A DNA stretch of 64,000 nucleotides from Ricinus communis (taxonomy: Eukaryota; Streptophyta; Magnoliopsida; Malpighiales; Euphorbiaceae), in contig NC_063264.1 of NCBI RefSeq assembly GCF_019578655.1, forward strand, positions 9,341,213 through 9,405,212, in the 5' to 3' direction. This document shows positions 32,367 to 43,548 of this stretch, piece by piece. The notes under the pieces are model-generated. The model was not told where the DNA came from and searched no databases. It worked only from the letters and a program-made list of their open reading frames with translations. Position 1 is the stretch's first letter. Every line of letters begins with the position of its first letter. The position numbers and the translations under genes are program-made.

Positions 32367-32660
32367 CTAAGTTTGTATCTTCCTGTTAGGAAAATTCTTG
32401 AAGAGCTGGAAACGAGGATTAATGTCTGATCTGCCTTTCTTAGGAAAGCTTCGACATTTCTCAGCTTTCTCGCAACCTCTTTGATATTCATTTGCTTGCT
32501 GCTTTCGGCAATTCCCAGGGTTTCTTGGGCTGCATTCAGTAATATGGTTGTGATGCATAACTCCGTTGACAATCCCACTGCCATTTGCTTCTTTTACCAA
32601 CAAAGATATACTTATCAACATTACCAAACAAAAAATTGTAAGCTTCTTGGAAATATTCAT
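32367..32660 (-). CDS. RALF-like secreted peptide precursor 1 (97 aa)
   Basis: RALF peptides are secreted, cysteine-bridged signals sensed by FERONIA-type receptor kinases at the cell surface. The ATG at 32660 opens a 97-residue precursor. Residues 1-27 form a signal peptide (KKLTIFCLVMLISISLLV, cleavage near EANG). A short RALF-like region follows with GIVNGVM in place of YI-YGAM, four cysteines (C43, C50, C63, C69 by count) in the order C-x6-C-x12-C-x5-C, and the Y-RGCEK--KCR end (YNRGC---TRCR in the family). There is no RRxL protease site, as in the short RALF-like subgroup. A 22-residue basic tail after the last Cys is longer than in copy 2. A stray ATG 7 nt upstream is out of frame. The upstream region is shared with copy 2. 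Intact, moderately sure of family. Confidence 0.78.
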   Translation of the reverse strand: MNISKKLTIFCLVMLISISLLVKEANGSGIVNGVMHHNHITECSPRNPGNCRKQQANEYQRGCEKAEKCRSFPKKGRSDINPRFQLFKNFPNRKIQT

Positions 32661-32920
32661 CGTTCATGAAGAAAAGAAATTTCAAGGATGTTCAGGTTTT
32701 TTTTTTTAATTGTCGTAATTAAGACAGTATTGAAATTCATATAGAAATTTGGTGTTGACTATAATAAGAAGTTATTTATTCGTTTATCTAAGTTTCATCT
32801 GATGAAAAATTGTTAAAATTAGGCGTCCATTCATATTATGGATTTGCCACTTTTAGTTTTTCTTATATTTGAAATTCTGTTTAATTGAGAATTTTGTATG
32901 GAAGCAAAATTGAGAGAAAA
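32661..32920 (-). promoter_or_regulatory. Duplicated upstream region of RALF-like 1
   Basis: Blocks such as GACGCCTAATTTTAAC, CTATAATAAGAAG-like and TATTATGGATTTGCCAC-like text correspond by eye, in order and spacing, to 42786-43060 upstream of RALF-like 2. The TATA candidate (complement of TCATATAG, about 32738-32745) is degenerate compared with copy 2. Confidence 0.5.
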
Positions 32921-34515
32921 GAAACAAGAGGCTGAAATAGATATTGATATATGTGATTAAACTGAAAAATATTATGATTATAATTATAATATCTAATAAT
33001 TTATTACTTCTTTTTAGTCCCATAAAGGCAGACTTCCATTTTCACACAGATTAAAAACAAATGTACTAATGGAAAAAGTTCATTGTATTTTCATTTTTTC
33101 TAGGTTCGTATTTGTTGATAACAAGACAACGTTAGAAATCCAAAAATCAATTTTATTTGAACAAATACAATATATAATTCGAGAAAAACAAAAGTAAGTT
33201 GTAAATCTACCGTTATTGGATGTAAATAGTATATTTAATATGAATTTAGCATAAGCTTGAAAAAGAAAACTTGCTAATAATAGAGAAGACATAGATTTGC
33301 ATTAGTCTAGTTGATGAACTACTACATCAAACTTTAATTCTAAGCACCTAAGGACATCCATAATGGTTTACATCCCTATGCTATATTATCACTTTATTAT
33401 GGACTACATTTTGGCCAAATACATATTTATAAATTCCAATGTTAACCATTTAGTCAATTTAATATTCTAATTTTTAATTTAATCTATCAGACACATAAAC
33501 TTATTTTTTTATAATATTTTTATGCTTTTTGACATTTGTTTTTATTTAATACGTCCACATGTATTGCACAAATGTGTTTAAATAATATCAAAAATAAAAA
33601 TAAGATGTATGTCCGATTAAATTGAAAGTTAAAAATGTTTAAATATAAAAAAAAGAGTAAAATTTAGGTGTTTGTTAGGTTAAACTAAAATTAAAATATT
33701 AAACTGACTAATTGATATAAATAAAAAGCATAAATATGTATTTTATCTTACATTTTAAAAAATATAATAGTATAGACCTACACCCAAATCACATATCTAT
33801 TTTAATAATTCACAATATATATCCTGTAAATATATAAATTTATTTTCTAGAAAAATGATTTCACTATTTTTCAAAATTCATATTCATTATGGATCAATCT
33901 AATATTTATAAGTACTTTCTTCCAATTTTACTTCATGGAATCTTTGTCTTGTACTTTACTCTTTCCATTTCATACTAATTGATTCCTTTGCAAAAAAAAG
34001 AAAAAAGTCCAAATCCATCCCGTGCACAAGTAATTGTTTCTTTACTATTTTATCCTTGTATTAGAATTGGTATAGTAAATTTTATTAATATATATAAAAA
34101 AATAATTTAGTTTCATTTAACAATATTTTCTATGATTAAGCCATTAAATACTTTTTTAACCCAAGTAAAATACTAAAAAACTACAATTAATATAGAACTA
34201 AGGAAATAACTATCATAACATCGTGTAAATTGTGCACAGTATTTTTTTAAAAACTCTCTTCATATACTTGCGAATTTTTACTTTTAACATGATAAAAAAA
34301 TTTAAAAAGAGAGCAATATTTTTAACACTTAATTATAATTGGCTGCAATTCTCTTTTCTAGCTTTTGTTCGTTTTGCTCATTGCATTTGTATTAAATCTA
34401 CCAAATTTGTCATTTCATTTGGGGTTTGAGCTTTTAAAGTGGCAAACTTAATTTTTCAATATTTGAAGTAACCCATAAATTTTTGTTTCTTTTTTTTTTT
34501 TTTTTTATGGATCCG
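32921..34515. other. Intergenic, no gene recognised
   Basis: AT-rich. ACATCCATAATGGTTTACATCC at about 33354-33375 and a partial complement near 33885-33905 could be ends of a MITE, not proven. Short frames (33080-33292, 34232-34429) have no family resemblance. Confidence 0.3.
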
Positions 34516-34517
34516 GT

Positions 34518-34820
34518 CGCTTAGAACATCCCTAATAGTGCTCTTTATTTTAAAGATCATATTTCTATAATAAAGAGCATATTAAGGAATATTTACATAT
34601 AAAGAGTAAAATATTTTATTTAAATCCAATAGACTCTTTATATTTTATTCTATGTCTTGCTTTTATTTCCATAAGCATTAATAGTTTTAATTTTTTTATT
34701 TTTACTAATAAAAAAAACTAGAATTATAAATATCAATTAAATTACCTACATAAAAATTTGTAGTGCATTTATTAAATATAGAGTATAGAGTGAATTTTGG
34801 CTTTCCATATGTAGAGAGCC
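34518..34820. repeat. Left half of a MITE-like element split by copia element 2
   Basis: GAACATCCCTAATAGTGCTC then TTTATTTTAAAGATCATA and several TAAAGAGT words face the complement of 40511-40630 (GAACATTCACTCTTTATATA, CTCTTTATTTTAAAAAATT). Removing the copia element would join the halves into an AT-rich element of about 420 bp with GAACAT... ends. Loose similarity only. Confidence 0.35.
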
Positions 34821-34822
34821 CT

Positions 34823-35022
34823 TGGAAATTATAACTTAATATCAATCGGTTGTATAGTTGACTGTAGTGAACAGTTATCTTGAGTTTGTAACAAGTTTGT
34901 TAGGGTAATTTTCCAGGTGTAATTAGTTGATTGATCAGTAGCTACTATAAATGTAACGTTATTTTCTGTTAGCAATACATGATAAATACACCAGAAAACT
35001 TTTCACTCTTTTACACTTTACA
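34823..35022 (+). repeat. Copia element 2, 5' LTR
   Basis: 200 bp, matched by 40311-40510, with shared words GTTGACTRTARTSAAYARTT, ATTGATCAGTAGCTACTATA and AATGTAACGTTATTTTCT-like. Confidence 0.92.
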
Positions 35023-35036
35023 TGGTATCAGAGCGG
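35023..35036 (+). other. Primer binding site of copia element 2
   Basis: TGGTATCAGAGCGG directly after the 5' LTR; TGGTATCAGAGC is complementary to initiator methionine tRNA. Confidence 0.92.
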
Positions 35037-35095
35037 TTACTTTTTGGAATACAGATCTATACTCTAAAGTTCAAGAAGACTACTGATCTAAACAA

Positions 35096-38000
35096 ATGGA
35101 AGATGAACATGATTCTCATAAAACTCTAATGGCAGAAGTAGTACATGGAGCTGCTAGTAGTACAACTTTGAAGGAAACAGATATTACTCATGGAAATCCA
35201 CTTGCTCTCCAAAATTCAGATCATCCTGGAATGCAATTGGTAACTAGTCCATTAATTGGAGGAAATTACCTGACGTGGAGCAAATATGTGAGAATAGCAC
35301 TTGGAGCTGAAGTAAAGTTTGGATTTATAGATGGACGATGTTTTAAGCCAGATGAATTTGATCAATAGATTCGTGTAAATTACATGGTAACTTCATGGAT
35401 TCTAAACTCAATCTCAAAAGATATAGTAGATGCATTTCTTTATGCTATATCGGCTAGGGAACTATGGTTGAAATTTGAAAAGAGATTTAGTGAAAGCAAT
35501 GGAGTACTCCTTTACCAGATCCAAAGAGAGATTTCAACTATTACACAAGAAAACTAATCAGTTTCAACTTACTACACTAAACTCATGAAGTTTTGGGATG
35601 AGCTAGCATGTTTGATGCCTATTACTTATAAATGTGGAGGTAACAAGACTGTTACTGAACATAATAATAGATGAATTTAATGCAATTTCTTATGGGTTTA
35701 AACGATGGATATGAGAGTTCTCATGATGGAACCTTTACCTACAGCAAACAAAGCTTTTTTTTTTTAATTTTGCATGTGGAGAAAAAATGAGATGTTTATG
35801 TAAACTTGAATGATACAAGATATAATTCTGCTTTGTTTTCGAGAGCCTTTATGGGACGTAGAGGTGGAGGACATGGTAGATCTGTTTCTGGAAGAAGAAA
35901 GGAATTTGTTCAAAGGAAGCATGATAAATATAATGATCAATATTATGATTTTTGTGAGATGGCAGGACACATAAAGATATGTGCTTTAAATTGCATGGTT
36001 ATCCATATTGGTATAAGGAATTGAAAGAATAAAGAACAAAGAATGGTACAAGGCATGTTGTTACTATGGCAGATACACCGTTTGATGAAGAAGATGAACA
36101 GACGACTGAAAGGAAAATATATCAAAATAAAAATTTCTCTGAGATGTTTGAATAAGAACTTAATAAGCTTATGAAAGGAAAAAAATACAGTTGATGCTAA
36201 TCATGTGAATATGACACCTTTTGCTGATTTTTCTAGAGAATTTTCAGGTATAGTCCCTACTTTTCCCTCTCAATTTGCTTTATCTACGCTTGACAACTTA
36301 ACATGTGACACTTGGATTATTGACATTGGTGCATCCAGCCATATATACATAAAAGAGTCCCTATTAACCCTACATTAGCTTATCAAACATATCATACTTG
36401 TCTACCTAACCGATGAAACTATTAAATTAGTTCATAATATTGGAAACATAAACTTGACTCATAATTTAACTCCTCTATATACCAAGTTTTAAATATAACC
36501 TCCTTTCAGTTAGTAAACTGTCCAAACAAGTTAAATTAAAGTCATTTTCTATCTTGACAAAAGTGTATTGCAGGATCTTCAGACTGAAGAAGTATTAGCT
36601 ACTGGTAGACTGCTTGGGAATCTGTACATCTTAGACAAAGTCTCATGTAATAAAATAGTTCAGAATAATCCAAACTTCATGCACAAAGTTTCTCATCCTT
36701 ACCCTCTGCTTGTTCTCCTTGTGACACAGCCTTTTTGAATTGTAATGAAACTAATATAACAACTAATAAGACTTGGATTTGGTATGCTAGATTTGGTCAT
36801 GCATCTTTACTATCTTTGAAACATTTACCTTAGCTACACAATAGTGATGCTACTTTGCTGTCAGCTTGTGATATATGTCATAAATCTAAACAACATCATT
36901 TGCCCTTCCTAATTAGTACAACATCCATCATTTGTATTTTTGCATTACTCCACATTGACATATGAGGACCTTATAGACAAGTATCTATCACAAGTGCTCA
37001 CTATATGTTAACCATAGTTGATGATTACAGTCGAATTATTTGGACTTTTCTTCTTTTTCACAAGTCACAAACACCTTCCATCCTTGATAATTTCCTTAAA
37101 ATGGTACAAACACAATTTGTTCATGCTGTTAAAACTGTTCGTATTGATAATGGTACTGAATTTACATGTTCTTTAACTCAACAACTTTTTTCTAAGTTGG
37201 GAGTTATTCATCAACGGACTTGTGCTTATACTCCACAACAAAATGGCGTTGTGGAGCGAAAGCACAAGCATTTGATTGAAATTGGTTGTGCTTTATTACT
37301 TCAAGCTCATTTGGCTCTTGCTTTTTAGGGTCGTGCTTTGTTAATGGCCACTTACTTGATTAATCGTTTACCTACTGTGACACTTTGTTGAAAATGTCCT
37401 TTTGAAATAATGCATAAGAGACCACATGATAACTCTACTCTAAAGGTTTTCGGCTGCTTTTGTTATGTAGCTAATACTAAACCACACAAGTTTAAATTTG
37501 ACAATAGAGCTACTAAATGTACTTTTGTTGGTTTTGTCCCTGGTCAAAAAGCTTACAGGTTATATCATTTGGATTCCAAATGTTTTTTTATCTTCAAGTG
37601 ATATGGTCTTTTATGAAGATTTTTTTTTCTTTTTCTACATCAACAAGTTGACAGTCATAGTACAATATTGCCATTACCAATTTTTTATGATTTACCCTTA
37701 CCTACACATCATACAGTTGTTCATTTTACCTATTACACCTACACACTCCAATAACACACCCATTATTGACAATAATTTATCATAACCTGTTATTCCCAAG
37801 CCTGTACCTTCTCCTACCTCATCACCTGCCCCACGTCTTGTTTCACCTCTACCTATACGACACAATACTCGACCTCGAAATAACCATCATGGTTAAATGA
37901 CTTTATATCTAATATTACATATTCTACGTCTATTACTATAGATTCACAGTACTTACCTATAGTTAATACTTTACTTGTTCTTCTCATACTCTTCTATTCA

Positions 38001-39594
38001 TACCCCCTTCACATTCCCTTATGTCCATTCCTCATATTTCTCTAATGCATACATGTTCTTTCTTGCTAATATGTCCACAGTCCAAGAACTTACATGTTAT
38101 ACTCAAGTTAGTAAGGATATTATGTGAAGCCATGGCTTCTGAACTGAGTGCTCTTGAGAAAAATGATACTTGGGATTTAGTTCCTTTCCTGTTGGTAAGA
38201 AAACGATTAGTTCCAAATGGATTTATAAAGTTAAATATTTTCCTAATGATATTGTGGATAATTTTAAGGCTAGGTCGTTCACAAAGGGGTATCACCAAGT
38301 TGAAGGTGAAGACTACTTAGATAGCTTTTCTCCTATAGCTAAGGTGCTCACTGTGCGTGTGTTTCTTGCCATTACTGCTGCTAATTCTTGGCCTTTGCAC
38401 CAATTAGATATTAACAATGCTTTTTTAAATGAATTTCTCAATAAGGAAGTCTATATGTAGCCTCCTCAAGGATATGCTAAAGCAAAGTACAATGAAGTTT
38501 GTCAATTAAAGCGGTCACTTTATGGGCTTAAACAATCCTTCCGTCAATGGAATGTTGAGTTTTCCTCTCGAATTCAGCACTATGGTTTTGTTCAATCTGT
38601 TCATGATATTTGTCTCTTTGTTAAGAAGACTTCTACCTCTTTCTTGGTCCTCTTGGTGTATGTCGCATACTCATTACTGGTGATTGTAAACAAGAAGTCT
38701 TACAGGTCAAACAATTTTTGCATGACGTTCTTACAATTAAAGACATGGGCTCTACAAAATATTCTCTTGGCTTGGAGGTTGCTAGAGGAACTACTGGGAT
38801 GTACATTAATCAACTAAAATATGTTCTAACATCTTTAATGATGTTGGCTTGACTGGAGCAAAACCTGTTACCACACCTCTACATAAAGGCCAATAATTCA
38901 CTTCTCACTTAGGACCTAAACTGCCTGACCCAGATAAGTATCATCGACTTGTTGGTCATTTGTTGTATTTGAATCTCACACATCCTGATATTACTTTCGC
39001 TACTTAAAAACTTGGTCAGTTTATTCATGTTCCCACAGAAGCTCATTGGCATACAACATTATATGTCCTACGATATTTGAAAGGTAATCCTTCAAAAGGA
39101 TTATTTTATCCATCTCAAACAATTTCTTCTCTTGAGCCTTATTGTGATGCTGACGGGGCAACATGTGTTAACACCCGACAATCTGTATCTGGATACTGTA
39201 TCTACTTGGGTTCAGCATTAATTTCGTGGAAAATAAAAAAAATCTATTGTTTCTCGCTCTTCCGCTGAGGTTGAGTATCGAAGTCTTGCTGCCATGGTTT
39301 GTGAGTTGAAATGGTTATCCTACATCTTGCAAGATTTTCAAGTTCACTTTTCTCTTCCTCTCTCTTTGGTGTGATGATAAGGTTGCTATTCATATAACTG
39401 CTAACCCTATCTTTTATGAGTGTACGAAACACCTCGAGATAGACTGTCACTTGGTTAGGGATCAATTCAAGGCTGGTTTTATGCTCCCGCAGTATCTTCC
39501 ATCTAAATGTCAACTAGCTGATCTGTTCACTAAGTTTGTGGGTAGTCCTCAATTTTATTCTTTAGTTTCCAAGTTGGGCTTGCTTGGTAATTAA
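35096..39594 (+). pseudogene. Copia element 2 gag-pol, decayed
   Basis: Gag starts at 35096 (MEDEHDSHKT; LIGGNYLTWSKYVRIAL) and stops at 35366 (TAG), then continues in frame (VNYMVTSWILNSISKD). The protease motif at about 36322 reads WIIDIGASSHI: the catalytic D-S/T-G is D-I-G. Pre-integrase: WYARFGHASLLSLKHLP (about 36780). Integrase: VDDYSRIIWTFLL (36990-37330) and TPQQNGVVERKH. Reverse transcriptase: KARSFTKGYHQ, QLDINNAFLN (38170-38460), then a TAG, LKRSLYGLKQS, and LVLLVYV followed directly by a shifted frame. A 4-nt loss (about 38660) removes the YVDD aspartates. RNase H: PYCDADGATCVNTRQSVSGY (39077-39268) and frameshifted RSSAEVEYRSLA. Last codons GLLGN, stop 39592-39594. Not autonomous. 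Confidence 0.92.
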
Positions 39595-39609
39595 GAAAAA
39601 ACAAATAAT

Positions 39610-40235
39610 ATGTGCATCGGAAGACTCAAACATGTTTAATAAGCCTTAGTTGACCTCAGGAGGATAATAATTTATTTTTCCAACCTGAGATTCTCTTTTT
39701 CATTTTCTCCAGTAGAGGAAGGCAATGCTTTCTCTTTATTCTCTTGGGGGACAAGGGAACAACCAGGTACTTCATAGGAAAACTACCATTTTTTATTCCT
39801 TTTCAATGATCTAGAATTTCTATTAGCAGCCCTGTTCGAGAGGAAGCACTGGCTCTTATCAAAATTTACGTTTTAGCCATTAAAATAAGCTTCTTACTTG
39901 TTTCCAGAAAGATTTGAAGCTTCTTAAGATTTCGTTTATGGCCATTATACAATATTAGAACATCGTTCGCAAAGAATATGTAGGAAAGTGTTGGGCACGA
40001 TCTCAAAGCATGGTAAGGTGTTATCATTTTCAATGATACCAACTTCTGTAGGCCCCTGCTTAGTACTTCTTCAGCTAAAATCAACAGGCTAAGTTTTGAA
40101 CCCTTGTCGTAGCTCTCGAAAAGTTGTAAAGTACCCATGTGGACATTACCCCTAACAAAGAAGCCCATTTGATTTAAAAATATGCTTTTGTCATATCCTG
40201 AGTTTCTTTTGACACACACCCCAACCCACCCAACC
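39610..40235 (-). mobile_element. LINE reverse transcriptase fragment nested in copia element 2
   Basis: The minus frame 40219-39866 contains LLILAEEVLSRGLQKL, a CPTLSYIFFANDVLIL block and KRNLKKLQIFLETS. This matches plant L1-type reverse transcriptase (PLSPLLFILAEEVLSRGL...HLFFADDVLIF...). The catalytic FADD reads FAND, so one Asp is lost. It lies where copia elements normally have only a short spacer before the purine tract, hence a nested or captured piece. A run of about 14 C at 40234-40248 marks its right side. Confidence 0.75.
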
Positions 40236-40310
40236 CCCCCCCCCCCCTAAATTTAAAAAAGTCTTTAAGTTTAAATCTCTTATCATCCAGCTCTAACTTG
40301 AGGGGGGATG

Positions 40311-40510
40311 TGAAAATTATAACTTAATATCAGTCGGCTATATAGTTGACTATAATCAATAATTATCTTGAGTTTGTTACAAGTTTGTTAAGGTAATTTG
40401 CTATATGGAATTAATTGATTGATCAGTAGCTACTATAAATATAACGTTATTTTCTATTAGCAATACACGAGAAATACACCAGAAAATATTTTCCTCTTTT
40501 ACACTTTACA
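40311..40510 (+). repeat. Copia element 2, 3' LTR
   Basis: Partner of 34823-35022, same length, about one difference in ten bases by eye. Preceded by the purine tract and followed by GAGCC. Confidence 0.92.
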
Positions 40511-40640
40511 GAGCCAATATATTATATTTAAAGAATAAAGAGTATATTGGAGTGTCATTTTATGATATAATTTTTTAAAATAAAGAGTTTGATGTATATA
40601 TAAAGAGTGAATGTTCTTATTCGATGAATCTAGCATTTTT
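40511..40640. repeat. Right half of the MITE-like element split by copia element 2
   Basis: Contains TAAAGAGT words and ends AAAGAGTGAATGTTCTTATTCG, the approximate complement of the left half's start. Confidence 0.35.
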
Positions 40641-41655
40641 TATTCTTATAGGTGTCTCCAATTGTTGGATGAAAGATATATAGTATTTGAAATCAATACA
40701 AGGATTATAAAATGAATTAAGAAAATGGGTTTAATTATATCTAATACATAATAATAATATAAAGACGTAATTACTATTTTTACTCTATATATTTTTTCAT
40801 ATTATATTAGTTCTCTCTTAATATTTTAAAGTTATTTTTTTTATTCATCTATTTTATAATTTTATTTTAAAAAGTCATTCCGTCAAATAAAACAATTGGT
40901 AACCATATTTAAAACCAAACTGAGTTAATAATTATTTAACAAAATTTTTAATAGAAAGACTTTCAATATAAAACTATAAAATAAAAGGATAAAAAGATAT
41001 AATTTTTAAATATTAAAAGTTAAGTAATATAATATAGAAAAAAATACGTGAGGTATATAGTAATTACCTCTAATATAACTAGTTATTGAATTTTATATTT
41101 ATTTTTATTTTAGTTATAAAATCTAAATATATTTTATTTTAATTATTCAACTTTAGTTTTAGTTATAGTTTAGTCCCTAAGAAATTATTTCATTCCATTT
41201 TTCTCTTTTAATTACTCCTTTTTTATTAGTTATGTTTACTAAGTGTCAATTTTTTTCGATAAAATGATTAAATAAGAACACAATTAAAATGTTAAATAAT
41301 TAAAATAAAATAATTAAAATCTTATAACTAAAATAAAACTAAATATAAAATTCTATAATTATTTGTATTATTATTCCTATGTCCGGTATTATAGTACTTG
41401 TTGCTATATCTTTATGCTTATTATGTTATATTGCTTATCCAGGTCCCTTTGCTAACGCATTTCTTGTGATTGACAGAATACTTTGGCTGACTTGCTGGAA
41501 AGTGTTCTACACAAGAACACCACACAGTCTGCATATAACGGGATTGACTGAAGCCCATGACATTTTCCCCCTCTTCCCCACACATCTTCGTCCTTGTATT
41601 CTGTGATGGGAAATTAACATTTCTAACCCATTAATGAAGGGAGTTTCTCTGTCAA
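40640..41655. other. Intergenic, no gene recognised
   Basis: AT-rich. A 75-codon plus frame (41379-41606) starts with a hydrophobic run but has no family match and no good promoter. It lies just upstream of the decayed PAH copy and may be its former leader. Confidence 0.35.
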
Positions 41656-41657
41656 TT

Positions 41658-41840
41658 TGATTTTGCAGACAAGCTATTACAACGGTTTGATAAACAAGCA
41701 GAAGAATTGCATATATAGAGCATTTCCTGATCAATGGAAATTGTATCAGCAAGGGCATATGCATGATCTCTACTGCAGAATGTTCTTTCGTGTCATCATC
41801 AAGTATTTGTTATGCAACTTTGCATTGCAGTAGGACTTCC
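41658..41840 (+). pseudogene. Decayed third copy of the PAH microprotein gene
   Basis: Pieces align, across frameshifts, with PAH microprotein 2: DKLLQRFDKQAEELH, then (after TAG) YRAF-type text, QWKLYQQGH, HDLYCRM and CHHQVFVMQLCIA, in the order ERFENQ-EE-YRAF--EWKLYEQGHKGKHDLYCEI--LFCDNQEFVVEL. A start codon region and the last helix are not recovered. At the DNA level GCATTTCCTGATCAATGG and CATGATCTCTACTGC are near-identical to the intact copies. Clearly a dead tandem duplicate. Confidence 0.75.
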
Positions 41841-42542
41841 ATTTTTAATTGTCTGAGATTCTATAATTAGATATGGTGTTTTAATTGCTGCTTGAATCGT
41901 TAATTAAAGTCTTTTCTGTTATATGTCCTGTGATAATTAATCAGAGCAAAATCTGTATGCGTCTGAAGTCCTTAATCAGAAATCCATATGTTTGATATTT
42001 TTATTCTACTCCATCTTAAAGTTCTCTTTAATTAATTTGCTTCATGCTTCATTGGAGTTATAGCCAATTACAGAATGACCTGATTTTAGTACTTTTTCCT
42101 GTGAGAATTGGGGAGGTCTTTATGTTAAGAGATATACAAAGAGATGACTACTTTTAAAGTGTAACTTGGGCATACTTTCTCATTCCCATTTCTCAATCTA
42201 AATACAGATTATACTATTATTTACAGCAAGAAAGAAAGAGAAAAGTAGGAAACACATTTGCCGTAAAATCTGCCATTAGATATTAACATATTTAAGTTGG
42301 TCTATTTTAACATCACATTCAATAATTTAATTATAAACTAACATATAGAAAAAAAGAATAAAAAAAAATAAAAGAAAACCTGCCTTTTAACTATTTATTA
42401 ACATAAAAAAACTCTCAACTAACTATTTATTTTTCTACATATCAATATTTTATTAGATTGTCATTTTTATGTCTGACTCTGATATAAAAAATCTCGATTC
42501 ATATTATAATTTTTCGTATTTTTCTGTCAGGAAAAGCTTTGG
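41841..42542. other. Intergenic between PAH relic and RALF-like 2
   Basis: No gene; the right part is the 3' flank of the minus-strand RALF-like 2 gene. Confidence 0.35.
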
Positions 42543-42785
42543 TTATGGAGTATAATGTATGATTTCAAATTCCCGACATCTATCAAATTTCTCACAACCT
42601 CTTTGATATTTGTTTACTGGCTGCCTTCCGCAAATTCGACGGTTTCTTGGGTTGCATCCGGGATTAAAATCGTGTTGCATGACTCCATTGCCAATCCGAT
42701 AGCCATTTGCTTTTTTTACAAATAAGGATGCGCCCGACAACATTATCAAACAAAATATTGTCAACTTCATGGAAAAATTCATCAT
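42543..42785 (-). CDS. RALF-like secreted peptide precursor 2 (80 aa)
   Basis: Start ATG at 42785 (MMNFSMKLTIF). Residues 1-28 form a signal peptide ending near KKANG. The mature part keeps the family hallmarks better than copy 1: YRIGNGVMQHDF (Y-I-YG-M--D), PGCNPRNRRICGRQPVNKYQ and RGCEKFDRCR, with four Cys spaced C-x7-C-x11-C-x5-C, followed by a short EFEIIHYTP tail. There is no RRxL cleavage site. It shares signal-peptide text (KLTIFCL-ML) and upstream DNA with RALF-like 1, 10 kb away, so they are duplicates later separated by insertion of copia element 2 and other DNA. Divergent to PAH microprotein 1 (763 bp between start codons). Confidence 0.83.
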   Translation of the reverse strand: MMNFSMKLTIFCLIMLSGASLFVKKANGYRIGNGVMQHDFNPGCNPRNRRICGRQPVNKYQRGCEKFDRCREFEIIHYTP

Positions 42786-43060
42786 TAATGAACAAAGTAA
42801 GTAATTGTTTTCTCTAATTCAAAGATGTTAATGCTAATATTTTTGTTTGTTAAAGAAGACAACATTGCAACTTATATAAAAGTTGGTGGGCTATAATAAG
42901 ATTATTAGTCTCATCCTAACTCTTCATCACACGAAAAAATAGTTAAAATTAAGTGTCCATTCGTATTATGGTTTTGCTTCGTTATGGATTTGCTTCGTTT
43001 AGTATTTCTTATTTGGACCTTTTCGTTTATTAAAGAATTTGTATATACAGAAAAGAAAAG
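42786..43060 (-). promoter_or_regulatory. RALF-like 2 promoter region, duplicated with copy 1
   Basis: The TATA box TTTATATAAG (complement, 42871-42880) lies about 90 bp before the ATG. Similarity with 32661-32920 extends about 270 bp upstream of the ATG. Confidence 0.6.
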
Positions 43061-43485
43061 GATGAAACATGCAGAAACTTCACCTTGCCCAATAAATTAC
43101 TATGCAATATAGGTTTTAGCATCTCGCTATTTTTATTTTATATATATATAAATAAAATTAATTTTGAGTTTACGGAGTAAGATATTTACGAATGATAAAA
43201 TATTTATTCAAGAGTTTAACGCAGCTGCATATCTATTGTTCGAATTTAAAATTTTAATTAAGTTAGAAGACACTTTTATCATGTTAAAAAAAATAACAAA
43301 TTGCAAATATAAATGTTAAATAATTAAAAAGTAAGTTAAATTAAGTTAAATAATAAATAATAATAAAATAATAAGTACAATGTAAATTACTTTCTAACGT
43401 GGACTTAACATCACCCAATTTGGGTGCACGCGGCCACATAATCAGATTCAGAGCCCAATGATCATGGGTCTAAGGCTTTCCGCCC

Positions 43486-43496
43486 TTTATATAAAC
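43486..43496 (+). promoter_or_regulatory. TATA box of PAH microprotein 1
   Basis: CTTTATATAAAC lies about 55 bp before the ATG at 43549, in a short locally GC-richer stretch; well placed for a TATA box with a leader of 25-30 nt. Confidence 0.65.
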
Positions 43497-43548
43497 ACCC
43501 AAAACTCCAGAAATTAGGTCACCATTCGATCATATTAATTTTGAAACA

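Larger units (their letters stand above)
34823..40510 (+). mobile_element. Ty1/copia LTR retrotransposon, element 2, inactive, with nested LINE piece
   Basis: A 5.7-kb plus-strand element. The 200-bp LTRs (34823-35022 and 40311-40510) begin TGGAAATTATAAC / TGAAAATTATAAC and end TTTACACTTTACA. The primer site for initiator tRNA-Met follows the 5' LTR and a purine tract (AGGGGGGATG, 40301-40310) precedes the 3' LTR. GAGCC follows the 3' LTR and also occurs 2 nt before the 5' LTR, a likely blurred target duplication. Gag-pol is broken in many places. An extra 0.6 kb between pol and the purine tract is a LINE fragment. Confidence 0.93.

Noticed and set aside
32348..32669. Two further reading frames overlapping RALF-like 1 on both strands
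   Set aside because: They are shadows of the RALF-like frame, which has the signal peptide and cysteine pattern.
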